Shown piece after piece: positions 46,275 to 55,567 of a stretch of 64,000 nt of DNA; positions within the stretch are counted from its first letter, which is position 1, and each line of letters starts with the position of its first letter. This stretch comes from JBAJNN01 sp036881905 (lineage in GTDB: Bacteria > Pseudomonadota > Alphaproteobacteria > Rhizobiales > Im1): assembly GCA_036881905.1 (NCBI GenBank), contig JBAJNN010000002.1, positions 1 to 64,000 on the forward strand, in the 5' to 3' direction. A model generated the notes under the pieces. The model was not told the DNA's origin. It made no database searches and worked only from the letters and a program-made list of their open reading frames with translations. The translations under genes were made by a program, and so were the position numbers.

Positions 46275-46515
46275 CGCGCGGGAGAGATCGGCCCCCGATT
46301 TTCAAGGGCCGACGCCGAAGGAGCAAAAGCCTCTGAATCTCTCAGGCAAAGGAACCGCCGGACTATGCATCTCTGGAGAGCAGCGGGTTTTTTAGCGTTC
46401 CGGCCCGCTCAGCCGACGAGGGGCAAGCTCGCTCGTGACGTTTCAACCGGCTTGATCGCAAAGGTTGCGCGTCGGCGATCCGGGCCATTCTCTCAGGTTT
46501 TCCGACAGAGGGGGC
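46275..46515 (+). promoter_or_regulatory. Tandem glycine riboswitch upstream of gcvT
   Basis: Aptamer 1 (about 46275-46380) has the consensus pieces GCGGGAGAG, GCCGAAGGAGCAA, CTCTCAGGCAAAGGAACCG and CTCTGGAGAG. Aptamer 2 (about 46392-46515) has GCCGACGAGGGGCAAGC, then CTCTCAGGTTTTCCGACAGA. Tandem aptamers of this type bind glycine and usually turn on the glycine cleavage operon. The leader ends about 60 bases before the gcvT ATG. The second aptamer matches less well, so its exact borders are uncertain. Confidence 0.85.
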
Positions 46516-46575
46516 CATGACCGGACTTCGTGTCGTCCGGCATGCGGAATCTTGCGGAAAGCCGGTGAACAGACG

Positions 46576-47727
46576 ATGCAGCCCGATACCGAATCCCGAA
46601 TCGATGCGCGAAAGGCGGCTCTTAAGCAGACGCCGCTTCATGCCTTACATAAGCGGCTGGGGGCGCGCATGGTGGCTTTTGCCGGCTACGATATGCCGAT
46701 CGACTACGGCGAGGGCATTATTGCCGAGCACAAGCATACCCGCGACAAGGCCGGTCTTTTCGATGTGTCGCATATGGGGCAGGCTTGTCTACGCGCGTCC
46801 TCAGGCGTGGCCGCGTTGTTCGAGCGCCTCGTTCCGGCCGATATTGCCGGTCTTGCCCACGGTTGCATGTGCTACACCCAACTACTCAACGCGAAGGGCG
46901 GCATTATCGACGATCTGATCGTCACTCGCCTGCCCGATGAAGGCGGGTATGAACGGTTGTTCATGGTGTTCAATGCCGCGCGCAAGGCGGTGGATCTGCA
47001 CCATATCGCCGATTCGCTTGCAGGCGAGGCCGAATTATCCGGCCTTGACGGGCAGGCGCTGATCGCGCTTCAGGGGCCGGAGGCCGTCACTGTCCTGTCG
47101 CGGCATTTCTCTGGCATTCACGATATGGCCTTCATGTCCGCGCGTGAGATTGTCAGGGAGGGAGAAACCGTTCTCGTCAGCCGGTCCGGCTATACCGGCG
47201 AAGATGGTTTTGAACTCTCATTGCCCGCCGCCATGGCGGAGCCTTTCGCCTGCGCCCTGCTCGAACATGGCAAGGTTCTACCGGCCGGTCTGGGCGCGCG
47301 CGATACCTTGCGGCTGGAGGCAGGGTTGTGTCTCTATGGCCAGGATATTGACGAGACCACGAGCCCGGTTGAAGCCGGGCTGAAATGGTCGATCGGCAAA
47401 AACCGGCGCGAGAAGGGTGGGTTTTTGGGTGAAAGCCGTGTTTTGCGCGAAATCGCCGTGGGGCCTTCGCGCCGGCTGGTGGGCCTTCGCCCGGAGGGAC
47501 GCACGCCGGCCCGACGCGGGGCGCCGATCCGCTCGACAACCGGCGAGCCGATCGGCGCCGTGACCTCCGGCGGTTTCGCTCCGACGGTTGCGGGACCGGT
47601 CGCCATGGGCTATGTCGCGGCGGGGTATGAGAAGCTTGGAACCGCGGTGGAGCTGACGATACGCGGCAAGGGAGTTGGGGCGCGTGTGGTCGCTTTGCCC
47701 TTCGTGGCGCATCGCTATGCCAAATGA
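46576..47727 (+). CDS. gcvT: Glycine cleavage system T protein (aminomethyltransferase)
   Basis: A 383-residue THF-dependent aminomethyltransferase. Signatures are FAGYDMPIDYGEGIIAEHKH, AGLFDVSHMGQ, VSRSGYTGEDGFELSLP, ARDTLRLEAGLCLYGQDID and the C-terminal GAVTSGGFAPTVAGPVAMGY. It takes the aminomethyl group from the H protein and yields ammonia and methylene-THF. ATG 46576 gives a plausible leader MQPDTESRID; the open frame upstream runs through the riboswitch. First gene of the gcv operon. Confidence 0.94.
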   Translation: MQPDTESRIDARKAALKQTPLHALHKRLGARMVAFAGYDMPIDYGEGIIAEHKHTRDKAGLFDVSHMGQACLRASSGVAALFERLVPADIAGLAHGCMCYTQLLNAKGGIIDDLIVTRLPDEGGYERLFMVFNAARKAVDLHHIADSLAGEAELSGLDGQALIALQGPEAVTVLSRHFSGIHDMAFMSAREIVREGETVLVSRSGYTGEDGFELSLPAAMAEPFACALLEHGKVLPAGLGARDTLRLEAGLCLYGQDIDETTSPVEAGLKWSIGKNRREKGGFLGESRVLREIAVGPSRRLVGLRPEGRTPARRGAPIRSTTGEPIGAVTSGGFAPTVAGPVAMGYVAAGYEKLGTAVELTIRGKGVGARVVALPFVAHRYAK

Positions 47728-47779
47728 AGTTCTCAAGGCTTTCGGTATCGACAACAAACAATGTTGGGAGATGGTGGCG

Positions 47780-48157
47780 ATGAGCAAGCTGGGATTTACC
47801 AAAGAGCATGAATGGGTTCGCATCGACGACGAGATTGCAACGCTCGGCATTACCAAATATGCCGAGCGACAGCTGGGCGATGTCGTCTATATCGAATTGC
47901 CCGAGATCGGCAGCAATTTCGCGGCGGGCGACGAGGCGGCGGTGATCGAATCGGTCAAGGCGGCCAGCGAACTCTATGCGCCGGTCGCCGGCGAGGTTGT
48001 GGAAGTCAATCATGCGCTGGAGAACGATCCGGCCGAGGTCAACCGCGACCCGCAAGGCGATGGATGGTTTATCAAGCTCAAACTGGCCGGTGATGCGGCG
48101 CTTGATGGTCTGATGGACGCGCAAGCCTATCAATCCTTCATCAGGGAAGAAGACTGA
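47780..48157 (+). CDS. gcvH: Glycine cleavage system H protein
   Basis: A 125-residue lipoyl carrier. The lipoylated Lys60 is in AAVIESVKAASELYAP, and the N-terminus MSKLGFTKEHEWV is typical. ATG 47780 has GGGAG nine bases upstream; an ATG at 47771 is less well placed. It shuttles the aminomethyl group between GcvP, GcvT and GcvL; lpd is not in the window. The stop overlaps the gcvPA start. Confidence 0.95.
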   Translation: MSKLGFTKEHEWVRIDDEIATLGITKYAERQLGDVVYIELPEIGSNFAAGDEAAVIESVKAASELYAPVAGEVVEVNHALENDPAEVNRDPQGDGWFIKLKLAGDAALDGLMDAQAYQSFIREED

Positions 48158-49509
48158 TGCGTTATTTGCCGCTGACGAATACCGACCGCGCCACAATGCT
48201 CGAAACGGTCGGCGTTCGGTCGATTAAGGAGCTATTCGCCGAGATTCCGGCTTCGGCCCGCCTTGATGAGCCGCTCGACGGCCTGCCGACGCGCAAGAGC
48301 GAGATGGAGGTCGCCCGCGTCCTGTCGCGCATGGCGGCGTCCAACGTAACTGCGGGCGACGGGCCGTTCTTCATTGGGGCCGGGGCCTACCGACACCATA
48401 TTCCGGCCACCGTCGATCACCTGATCCAACGGTCGGAATTTCTGACCGCCTACACGCCCTACCAGCCGGAACTAAGCCAGGGAACGTTACAGTATCTTTT
48501 TGAGTTCCAGACCCAAATCGCCCTGATTACCGGCATGGAAGTGGCCAACGCCTCGATGTATGACGGTTCCACCGGCTGCGCCGAAGCGGTGTTGATGGCC
48601 GGGCGCATCACCAAACGCAACAAGGCGGTTCTGTCGGGCGGGTTGCATGCCCATTATCGCCAGGCGGTGCAAAATGTCTGTCGTTTTGCTCGCTTTGACG
48701 TGCGGGCCCTGCCGCCCTCGCTCGGCGCCGAGGCTGATATTACCACCTCGATCGATAAGGAAACCGCCTGCGTCCTCGTGCAGACTCCCAATGTCTATGG
48801 CGCGCCGATCGATCTCGAACCCATCGCCAGGGCCGCTCATGACAAGGGCGCCTTGCTGATCGCGGTGGTGACCGAGGCGGTCTCATTGGGCGCGGTGCGC
48901 TCGCCCGGCGCAATGGGGGCCGATATTGTAGCGGCGGAGGGCCAGTCGCTCGGCGTCGGGCTGAATTTCGGCGGGCCTCATCTCGGCCTGTTCGCGACCC
49001 GCGAGGCCTTTATGCGTCATATGCCGGGACGTTTGGTCGGCGAGACCGTCGATCGCGACGCCAAGCGCGGTTACGTGCTGACGCTCTCGACCCGCGAGCA
49101 ACATATCAGACGCGAACGCGCGAAAAGCAATATTTGCACGAATTCGGGATCATGCGCCTTGGCCTTCACCATCCATATGAGCCTGCTCGGCGAAAAGGGT
49201 TTTCGCGATCTTGCCCGTCTCAACCATCACAACGCCTGTCGGCTGACCGACCGGTTGACGGCAGTGGCGGGGGTGGAGCTTATGACCCCGGTGTTTTTCA
49301 ATGAACTGACCATCAAGACGCCCAAATCCGGCGCCGCCGTCGTCGAAGCGCTCGCGGCGCGCGGTATTCTCGCCGGGGTTCCGGTTTCAAGGCTTGAACC
49401 GCAGGCAAAGGCGTTTGAAACCCTGATTACGCTTGCGACGACGGAATTGAACACGCAAGATGATATGGAGGCTTGCGCGCAAGGGCTGGATGAGGTTCTC
49501 AGACAATGA
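48157..49509 (+). CDS. gcvPA: Glycine dehydrogenase subunit 1
   Basis: A 450-residue N-terminal half of P protein in the split form. Signatures are MRYLPLTNTDRATMLETVGV, FIGAGAYRHHIPATVDHLIQ, ASMYDGSTGCAEAVLMAGRI and NICTNSGSCALAFTIHMSLL. It forms the alpha2-beta2 decarboxylase with GcvPB. The start overlaps gcvH by 1 base and the stop overlaps gcvPB by 4 bases, so it is tightly coupled. Confidence 0.95.
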   Translation: MRYLPLTNTDRATMLETVGVRSIKELFAEIPASARLDEPLDGLPTRKSEMEVARVLSRMAASNVTAGDGPFFIGAGAYRHHIPATVDHLIQRSEFLTAYTPYQPELSQGTLQYLFEFQTQIALITGMEVANASMYDGSTGCAEAVLMAGRITKRNKAVLSGGLHAHYRQAVQNVCRFARFDVRALPPSLGAEADITTSIDKETACVLVQTPNVYGAPIDLEPIARAAHDKGALLIAVVTEAVSLGAVRSPGAMGADIVAAEGQSLGVGLNFGGPHLGLFATREAFMRHMPGRLVGETVDRDAKRGYVLTLSTREQHIRRERAKSNICTNSGSCALAFTIHMSLLGEKGFRDLARLNHHNACRLTDRLTAVAGVELMTPVFFNELTIKTPKSGAAVVEALAARGILAGVPVSRLEPQAKAFETLITLATTELNTQDDMEACAQGLDEVLRQ

Positions 49510-51074
49510 ACGAGCATGCACAGTATGTCGCCCCGAACGATCGCCCTGCAAGACCCGCCGCGGCGACCTTTAGCGGCAATCGCGCTCTCGACATCGGCGA
49601 AAAGTTGATCTTCGAGGTGGGCCGCGCCAGCGTTACCGGAATCGATATCGATCTCCCCCAAGATATGGAGAACCGTCTCGGCGCTTTTGCCCGAACGGAC
49701 CCTATCGGCCTGCCCGGGCTTTCGGAACCGGAGGCGATGCGTCATTATGTCCGCCTGTCACGCAAGAATTATTCGATCGATCTCGGCCTTTATCCGCTCG
49801 GCTCATGCACCATGAAGCATAATCCGCGACTGAATGAGCGCATGGCGCGCCTCCCCGGTTTCAGCGATATTCATCCCCTACAGCCGGAGGCGACGGTTCG
49901 GGGCGCGCTGGAGTTGATCGAGACGCTTAAACATTGGCTCAAGGTCCTGACCGGCCTTCCCGCGATCGCCATGTCGCCCAAGGCCGGCGCCCATGGCGAA
50001 TTATGCGGCATGATGGCGATTCGCGCCGCCCTCGAAGCGCGCGGTGACAATCGCTCGGCCGTGTTGGTGCCGGAATCGGCGCACGGTACCAACCCCTCCA
50101 CAGTATCCTATCTTGGCTATAGAGTGGTTCCGGTTCCGGCGCGTGATGATGGCACTGTCGATCCCGCCGCCATTGCCGAGCGTCTATCGCCTCATGTGGC
50201 GGCGATCATGCTGACCAATCCCAATACATGCGGCCTGTTTGAGCGCGATGCGTTGCAAATCGCCGATATGATTCACGCCGCTGGAGGCTTCTTTTATTGC
50301 GACGGCGCCAATTTCAACGCCATTATGGGGCATGTGCGCCCCGGCGATCTGGGTGTTGACGCCATGCATATCAATCTGCACAAGACGTTTTCCACCCCCC
50401 ATGGCGGCGGCGGCCCCGGCGCCGGGCCGGTAGCGTTGTCGCGCGCCCTTGCGCCATTCGCGCCGGTTCCCTTCGTGGTTCACGATGGTGATGGATTCCG
50501 GCTTGTCGAGCATGGAGGGGATGAAAAATCGCAAATGCCCTTCGGTCGCATGAGCGCGTTTCACGGTCAGATGGGCATGTTCGTCCGCGCTCTCGCCTAT
50601 ATGATGAGCCACGGCGCGGATGGGCTGCGCCAGGCGGCGGCGGACGCCGTGCTCAACGCGAATTATATCCGCGCCGGTCTTAAAAATGAGCTGAGCTTGC
50701 CTTACGCAGACAGGCCCTGCATGCATGAGGTCGTGTTCAGTGACGCTTTCCTCAAAGGGACTGGCTTGTCCACGCTCGACTTCGCCAAGGCGATGATCGA
50801 TGAGGGCTTCCACCCGATGACGGTGTATTTTCCGCTGGTGGTGCATGGCGCTATGCTGATCGAACCGACCGAGTCGGAATCGAAGGCCGCTCTCGACCAG
50901 TTTATCGCGACATTGAAACATCTGGCCCAGGCGGCGCGGAAAGGGGACAAGACCCGCTTTACCGAGGCACCGCGCCATACGCCGGTCGGCAGGCTCGATG
51001 AGGCCGCCGCCGCCCGCCATCCTGTACTGCGCTGGGGAACGAATAAGGGCCGCCACGCCCGGCGACAGGCATGA
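49506..51074 (+). CDS. gcvPB: Glycine dehydrogenase subunit 2
   Basis: A 522-residue PLP-binding half of the P protein. The PLP Lys is in DAMHINLHKTFSTPHGGGGP. Other signatures are YPLGSCTMKHNPRLNE, SPKAGAHGELCGMMAIRAAL and VPESAHGTNPSTVSYLGYRV. It decarboxylates glycine and passes the aminomethyl group to GcvH. It closes the gcvT-H-PA-PB operon; its TGA overlaps an ATG (51071-51074) in front of gapR. Confidence 0.95.
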   Translation: MNEHAQYVAPNDRPARPAAATFSGNRALDIGEKLIFEVGRASVTGIDIDLPQDMENRLGAFARTDPIGLPGLSEPEAMRHYVRLSRKNYSIDLGLYPLGSCTMKHNPRLNERMARLPGFSDIHPLQPEATVRGALELIETLKHWLKVLTGLPAIAMSPKAGAHGELCGMMAIRAALEARGDNRSAVLVPESAHGTNPSTVSYLGYRVVPVPARDDGTVDPAAIAERLSPHVAAIMLTNPNTCGLFERDALQIADMIHAAGGFFYCDGANFNAIMGHVRPGDLGVDAMHINLHKTFSTPHGGGGPGAGPVALSRALAPFAPVPFVVHDGDGFRLVEHGGDEKSQMPFGRMSAFHGQMGMFVRALAYMMSHGADGLRQAAADAVLNANYIRAGLKNELSLPYADRPCMHEVVFSDAFLKGTGLSTLDFAKAMIDEGFHPMTVYFPLVVHGAMLIEPTESESKAALDQFIATLKHLAQAARKGDKTRFTEAPRHTPVGRLDEAAAARHPVLRWGTNKGRHARRQA

Positions 51075-51166
51075 GCGATCCGCGCCCCAGCGGAGCTTCC
51101 AAACCCGACCATGGGGCGAAACCCGCAAACCGACGGTTTAGGGGCGCGCGCCGTCCAGGTAAGCCG

Positions 51167-51454
51167 ATGAACGACAACCGAGATGATGAGATGGACAAAA
51201 CGACTTCCTTTGCTCAGGGACAACTGCGCAGCTTGATCGAACGGATCGAACGGTTGGAAGAGGACAAGGCCGCGGTCGCTAGCGATATAAGAGAGGTCTA
51301 TGGTGAAGCAAAAGCCCATGATTTCGACACCAAAATCATGCGCAAACTCGTTGCCTTAAGGAAAAAGGACCACGCCGAGCGCGAGGAGGAAGAAACCATT
51401 CTCGACCTCTATATGCATGCGCTCGGTATGGTCGCGGAGACCGGGCAGGGTTAA
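51167..51454 (+). CDS. gapR: GapR family nucleoid-associated protein (DUF2312)
   Basis: A 95-residue alphaproteobacterial DNA-binding protein. The conserved core AQGQLRSLIERIERLEEDKA, DIREVYGEAKAHDFDTKIM and LRKKDHAEREEEETILDLYM matches GapR, which clamps overtwisted DNA ahead of replication and transcription. I chose ATG 51167 (MNDNRDDEM), which gives the usual length. A start at 51071 overlapping the gcvPB stop would add 32 low-complexity residues and would couple it to the gcv operon. A coiled coil is likely across the middle. Confidence 0.88.
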   Translation: MNDNRDDEMDKTTSFAQGQLRSLIERIERLEEDKAAVASDIREVYGEAKAHDFDTKIMRKLVALRKKDHAEREEEETILDLYMHALGMVAETGQG

Positions 51455-51475
51455 CGCGGCATCTTCGCCTGCCGC

Positions 51476-52444
51476 TCAGGCGCGAGGATGGGCGCGTTCA
51501 TACTGTTTGAGCAGATGGTCGCGATCGACTTCGGTATAGATTTGGGTGGTTGACAGGCTGGCATGGCCGAGGAGATCCTGAATGGCTCGCAGATCCGCGC
51601 CGGCGCTCAGCAAATGGGTGGCGAAACTGTGGCGTAGCGCATGCGGCGTGGCAGTGTCGGGCAAACCGAGCACGCCGCGCAAGCGCTTGATCAGGCGCTG
51701 AACGATCCGCGCATTCAGACGCCCCCCCCTGACGCCGCGAAACAGCGCGCCGTCGGCGTCGGTCTTATGGGGGCAGAGTCTGACATAGCGCGCCGCCGCT
51801 TCACGTACGGGGTCTATGACCGGCACGATTCGCGCCTTGCCTCCCTTGCCGGTGATAATCATTGTGTCCTGACTGTCGAGTATAACCGCATCCGCTTGGG
51901 ATAGCCCCAGCGCCTCGGAAATGCGCAAGCCACAGCCATAAAGCAGTGTGAGAATGGCGGTATCGCGGGCGACAACCCAGGCGGGTCGGTTTTTGGATCC
52001 ATAAGCTAAGGCGGCGCCGGTCGTCGCCAATCGGCGGGCGGCATGCGCGGTTAAGGCTTTAGGCACGCCATGGGGAATTTTGGGGGCGCGGATATGGTCG
52101 GTGACTGGATTGACGACAATACCCCGGTGCTCAAGGAAACGGAACACTGCACGGATCGCCGAAAGCTGACGGGCAAGCGTCCGTCTCGATACGCCGTCAT
52201 ACCGGCGTCTGGCGAGGAAGGCGCGCAGATCCGCCGGGCGCAATGCGCCGAGATCGACCAGTCCGACCGGCCCGCCGCAATGTTCGGCCATGAAAGCGAT
52301 GAAGCGTTCAAGATCGCGCCCATAGGCAGCGAGCGTATTGGCCGCCACGCGCCGTTCCACCCGTAAATGGTCGAACCATGCCGACAAGGCTCGCGTCGTG
52401 TCGGTGGTGGTGGCCTGAATCATCTTGTGGGTCACGGTCGCCAT
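51476..52444 (-). CDS. xerC: Tyrosine recombinase XerC
   Basis: A 322-residue site-specific recombinase with a SAM-like N-terminal domain (YGRDLERFIAFM) and a catalytic domain. The residues are visible: Arg in YGCGLRISEALGL, Lys in ITGKGGKARIVPV, His-x-x-Arg in HALRHSFATHLLSAGAD, His in LLGHASLSTTQIYTEVD and the Tyr nucleophile there. It resolves chromosome dimers with XerD. The divergent position beside priA is the usual alphaproteobacterial site of xerC; XerD cannot be fully excluded. Confidence 0.88.
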   Translation of the reverse strand: MATVTHKMIQATTTDTTRALSAWFDHLRVERRVAANTLAAYGRDLERFIAFMAEHCGGPVGLVDLGALRPADLRAFLARRRYDGVSRRTLARQLSAIRAVFRFLEHRGIVVNPVTDHIRAPKIPHGVPKALTAHAARRLATTGAALAYGSKNRPAWVVARDTAILTLLYGCGLRISEALGLSQADAVILDSQDTMIITGKGGKARIVPVIDPVREAAARYVRLCPHKTDADGALFRGVRGGRLNARIVQRLIKRLRGVLGLPDTATPHALRHSFATHLLSAGADLRAIQDLLGHASLSTTQIYTEVDRDHLLKQYERAHPRA

Positions 52445-52598
52445 TCGGTGTTCTCATCTTTATAATCGGACGCACATGGCCTTCGCGAATCGCCCTGAGC
52501 GTCACGATTTGGGAAAAACTATCCGATAGTTGCATGCCGTAAATTTGAAAAAAAGAGGTTAATCGTGACGACTGTCCCGACTTACCCTGACTTTCATT

Positions 52599-54797
52599 AT
52601 GATGACTGATCCGGTCACACACAAGCCTTGCGATCGCGTGGTCGAGGTATTGTTGCCATTGGCGTTGGGCAAACCCTATTCCTATGGTGTGCCGTCGGGT
52701 CTCGACCTGGCCGAGGGCGACTATGTGATCGCGCCGCTCGGTTCGCGCCGTCTTGTCGGCGTGGTGTGGCGGGATCAAGGCCGCAAGGCGGCGGAGTATA
52801 AGGGGCCGGCTCTACGTATGATCGTGGAGCGCATGGAGGCCCGGCCCATGACGCAACTTCACCGCGATTTTATCGACTGGGTCGCTCGTTACAATCTGGT
52901 TTCGGCCGGGGCGGTCCTGCGCATGTGTCTGCGTGTGCCGAAAGCCCTGCGCGCGACGCCGTCGCGCCGCGGATACCGGATAACCGATGCGCCCGCCCCC
53001 CTCCGGCTGACCGCGCAGCGCAAGCGGGTCATGGGGCTTATGGCCAATGGCATGGTCTGGCCTCCAGGCGCGCTGGCCGAGGCCGCCGCCGTGACGCCCG
53101 GGGTCATTCGCGGCCTGGTCGCCGCCGGCGTTATCGAGGCGGTACAGCGTCCGGCTGTTGAATTGTTTGCCGCGCCGCAATGGCAAAACACGGTTGAGTT
53201 GTCGCCCGAACAGGAACGGGCGGCGCGGGCGTTGTGCGCCTGCGTCACAGCGTGCGAATTCTCCACCGTCTTGATCGACGGCGTGACCGGATCCGGCAAG
53301 ACCGAAGTTTATCTTCGCGCCGTGGCCGAAACCCTCGCGCAGGGCCGTCAGGCGTTGATTCTGCTACCGGAGATTGCGCTGACCGCACAATTCATCGAGC
53401 GGGTGGAGACACATTTCGTGGCAAAGCCCGCCGAATGGCATTCGGGGATGAAAAACTCCGAGCGCGAGCGGGTCTGGCGCGCGGTTGCCGATGGCGAGGC
53501 CCTAATCGTCGTCGGCGCGCGCTCGGCTTTATTTTTGCCCTATCGCAAACTCGGCCTTATCGTGGTCGATGAAGAGCATGAGCCGGCTTTCAAACAGGAA
53601 GACGGCGTCATTTACCATGCCCGCAATATGGCGGTCGCCTATGGCGCGCTCGGGCAATTTCCCGTGATCTTGTCTTCGGCAACGCCGTCGCTCGAAACGC
53701 TAGTCAATGTCGATCGCGCGCGCTACGGCCATCTGGTTTTGACCGCGCGTCACGGCGGCGCCGAGCTGCCGCCGGTCAAAACCATCGATATGCGCAAGGA
53801 GCGGCTTGAGCGAGGCTCATGGATGACGGATGCGCTCGTCGAAGCGGTCGGCCAAACTCTTGAGGCCGGCGAGCAAACCTTGCTGTTTCTCAATCGGCGT
53901 GGCTACGCGCCTTTAACCCTGTGCCGCAATTGCGGTTACCGATTTCACTGCCCCGACTGTGACGCCTGGCTGGTGGAACATCGTTTCCGCAAGGTTTTGC
54001 TGTGCCATCATTGCGGCCGCAGCCAGAATATACCGGAACACTGCCCGGAATGCGGCGCGCAAGACTCCATGGCGGCCTGTGGGCCGGGGGTGGAACGCCT
54101 CGCCGAAGAGGTCGGGAGGCGGTTTGCGCAAGCGCGCCGGGCAATCCTTTCCAGTGATAATGTCCATGGCAAGGCCCTGCATCGGTTGCTCGGCGACATC
54201 GCCGGGCATCGTTTCGATATTATCATCGGCACCCAACTCGTGGCCAAGGGGCACCATTTTCCGGCTCTGACCCTGGTCGGCGTGGTTGACGCCGATCTCG
54301 CCCTCGACAGCTCCGATCCCCGCGCCGCCGAACGCACCTATCAGCTTCTGCATCAGGTTGCCGGCCGCGCCGGTCGCGCGCAGTATCGCGGTCGCGCCCT
54401 GGTGCAGACTCACAGGCCCGATCACCCGCTGATGCGCGCGCTGGAGGCCGGTGATCCCAAGGCATTTCTCGACCGCGAAAAGGCGATACGCCAGGCAGCC
54501 GGTCTGCCCCCCTACGGTCGGCTAGCCGGAATCGTCATCTCGGGCGGGGATCGCGATGAAACGGCGCAGTTTGCCCGCGATCTCTCAAGGCGAATTCCTC
54601 AAAACCCGCGATTTAAGGTTTTCGGCCCGGCGCCGGCTCCGCTCACCATGATAAGGCGCCGCCACCGGTTCCGCTTTCTGGTACAGACCGGCCGTCACGA
54701 TCATATTCAGGGTTTCATGCGGGCCTGGCTCGGCGGCGTCAAACCGCGCGGTTCGCTCAAAATTACCATCGATATCGACCCGCAAAGTTTTTTATAG
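52599..54797 (+). CDS. priA: Primosomal protein N' (replication restart helicase PriA)
   Basis: A 732-residue helicase. The N-terminal 3'-DNA-binding domain has VVEVLLPLALGKPYSYGVPS. The helicase core has GVTGSGKTEVYLRAVAETLA (Walker A), VVDEEHEPAFKQEDGVIYHA (DEEH) and LSSATPSLETL. The zinc-binding insert shows cysteines in CRNCGYRFHCPDCD and CHHCGRSQNIPEHCPECG. Motifs GTQLVAKGHHFPALTLV and HQVAGRAGRAQYRG follow. It reloads the replisome at stalled forks. Confidence 0.96.
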   Translation: MMTDPVTHKPCDRVVEVLLPLALGKPYSYGVPSGLDLAEGDYVIAPLGSRRLVGVVWRDQGRKAAEYKGPALRMIVERMEARPMTQLHRDFIDWVARYNLVSAGAVLRMCLRVPKALRATPSRRGYRITDAPAPLRLTAQRKRVMGLMANGMVWPPGALAEAAAVTPGVIRGLVAAGVIEAVQRPAVELFAAPQWQNTVELSPEQERAARALCACVTACEFSTVLIDGVTGSGKTEVYLRAVAETLAQGRQALILLPEIALTAQFIERVETHFVAKPAEWHSGMKNSERERVWRAVADGEALIVVGARSALFLPYRKLGLIVVDEEHEPAFKQEDGVIYHARNMAVAYGALGQFPVILSSATPSLETLVNVDRARYGHLVLTARHGGAELPPVKTIDMRKERLERGSWMTDALVEAVGQTLEAGEQTLLFLNRRGYAPLTLCRNCGYRFHCPDCDAWLVEHRFRKVLLCHHCGRSQNIPEHCPECGAQDSMAACGPGVERLAEEVGRRFAQARRAILSSDNVHGKALHRLLGDIAGHRFDIIIGTQLVAKGHHFPALTLVGVVDADLALDSSDPRAAERTYQLLHQVAGRAGRAQYRGRALVQTHRPDHPLMRALEAGDPKAFLDREKAIRQAAGLPPYGRLAGIVISGGDRDETAQFARDLSRRIPQNPRFKVFGPAPAPLTMIRRRHRFRFLVQTGRHDHIQGFMRAWLGGVKPRGSLKITIDIDPQSFL

Positions 54798-55006
54798 TCG
54801 TCATCGGCGTCTACAACGGTAACGGAATTGGCGACACTTCGCCCGGATCGTCCGAATATGGGTTTTTGTGTGTTGTCAGACGCTGGACACTGTGGTAAGC
54901 CGATCCGGCCTCGGCGGTGGAACCATGCGCGATATCATGGTTCGTTCGCAGGCTGCGGTCTTGGGCGTCGATGTGATCGCAAGCCGGTTTCGGAAGGTGA
55001 AAGACA

Positions 55007-55567
55007 GTGAAAATAAGCCGCTCGACCCTTGCAGGCGTTCCCGAGCGATACGCCACAGCCCTGTTCGCGCTTGCCCTTGAGGAAAACCGGCTTGACGAGA
55101 TTGCCCGCGAACTCGACACCATCATGAAATGGCTTGAGGACTCAGGCGATTTGCGTCGTTTGGTGCATGATCGCGCCTTTAGCGCCGCCGAACAGTCCCG
55201 CGGGCTGGAAGCCATTCTCGAAAAAGCGGGCCTCTCGAGCTATGTGATGAATTTCGTGAAGTTGCTTTGTCGAAATCGCAGGCTATTTTACTTTGCCGAT
55301 ATGGTCGGTGCCTATAAGGCTCTTCTCGCCGAACGCCGTGGCGATGCGGTCGCCGAGGTTACGGCGGCGCAAGAGCTTTCGCAAACGCAAATCAGCAGGC
55401 TCAAAAAGGTTCTTAAAGACCATGTCGGACTCAGCGTCAGCGTTAAGACCCATGTCAACCCCACCATTCTCGGCGGGCTGATCGTGAAATTGGGCAGCAT
55501 GATGGTCGATAGCTCGCTCGACACCAAACTGAAAAATCTTGCAATCGCCATGAAAGAGGTTGGGTAA
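55007..55567 (+). CDS. atpH: ATP synthase subunit delta
   Basis: A 186-residue peripheral-stalk subunit. The N-terminal helices begin ISRSTLAGVPERYATALFAL after a GTG start, and the C-terminal signature is KTHVNPTILGGLIVKLGSMM. It joins F1 to the b subunits. Its stop overlaps the atpA ATG (55567), so the pair is coupled. It starts the F1 operon; the F0 genes lie elsewhere, as in most alphaproteobacteria. Confidence 0.93.
   Translation: MKISRSTLAGVPERYATALFALALEENRLDEIARELDTIMKWLEDSGDLRRLVHDRAFSAAEQSRGLEAILEKAGLSSYVMNFVKLLCRNRRLFYFADMVGAYKALLAERRGDAVAEVTAAQELSQTQISRLKKVLKDHVGLSVSVKTHVNPTILGGLIVKLGSMMVDSSLDTKLKNLAIAMKEVG

Noticed and set aside
47177..48196. A 339-codon minus-strand frame across gcvT and gcvH
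   Set aside because: It is antisense to certain genes and Arg/Pro-rich in the manner of GC-rich shadows.
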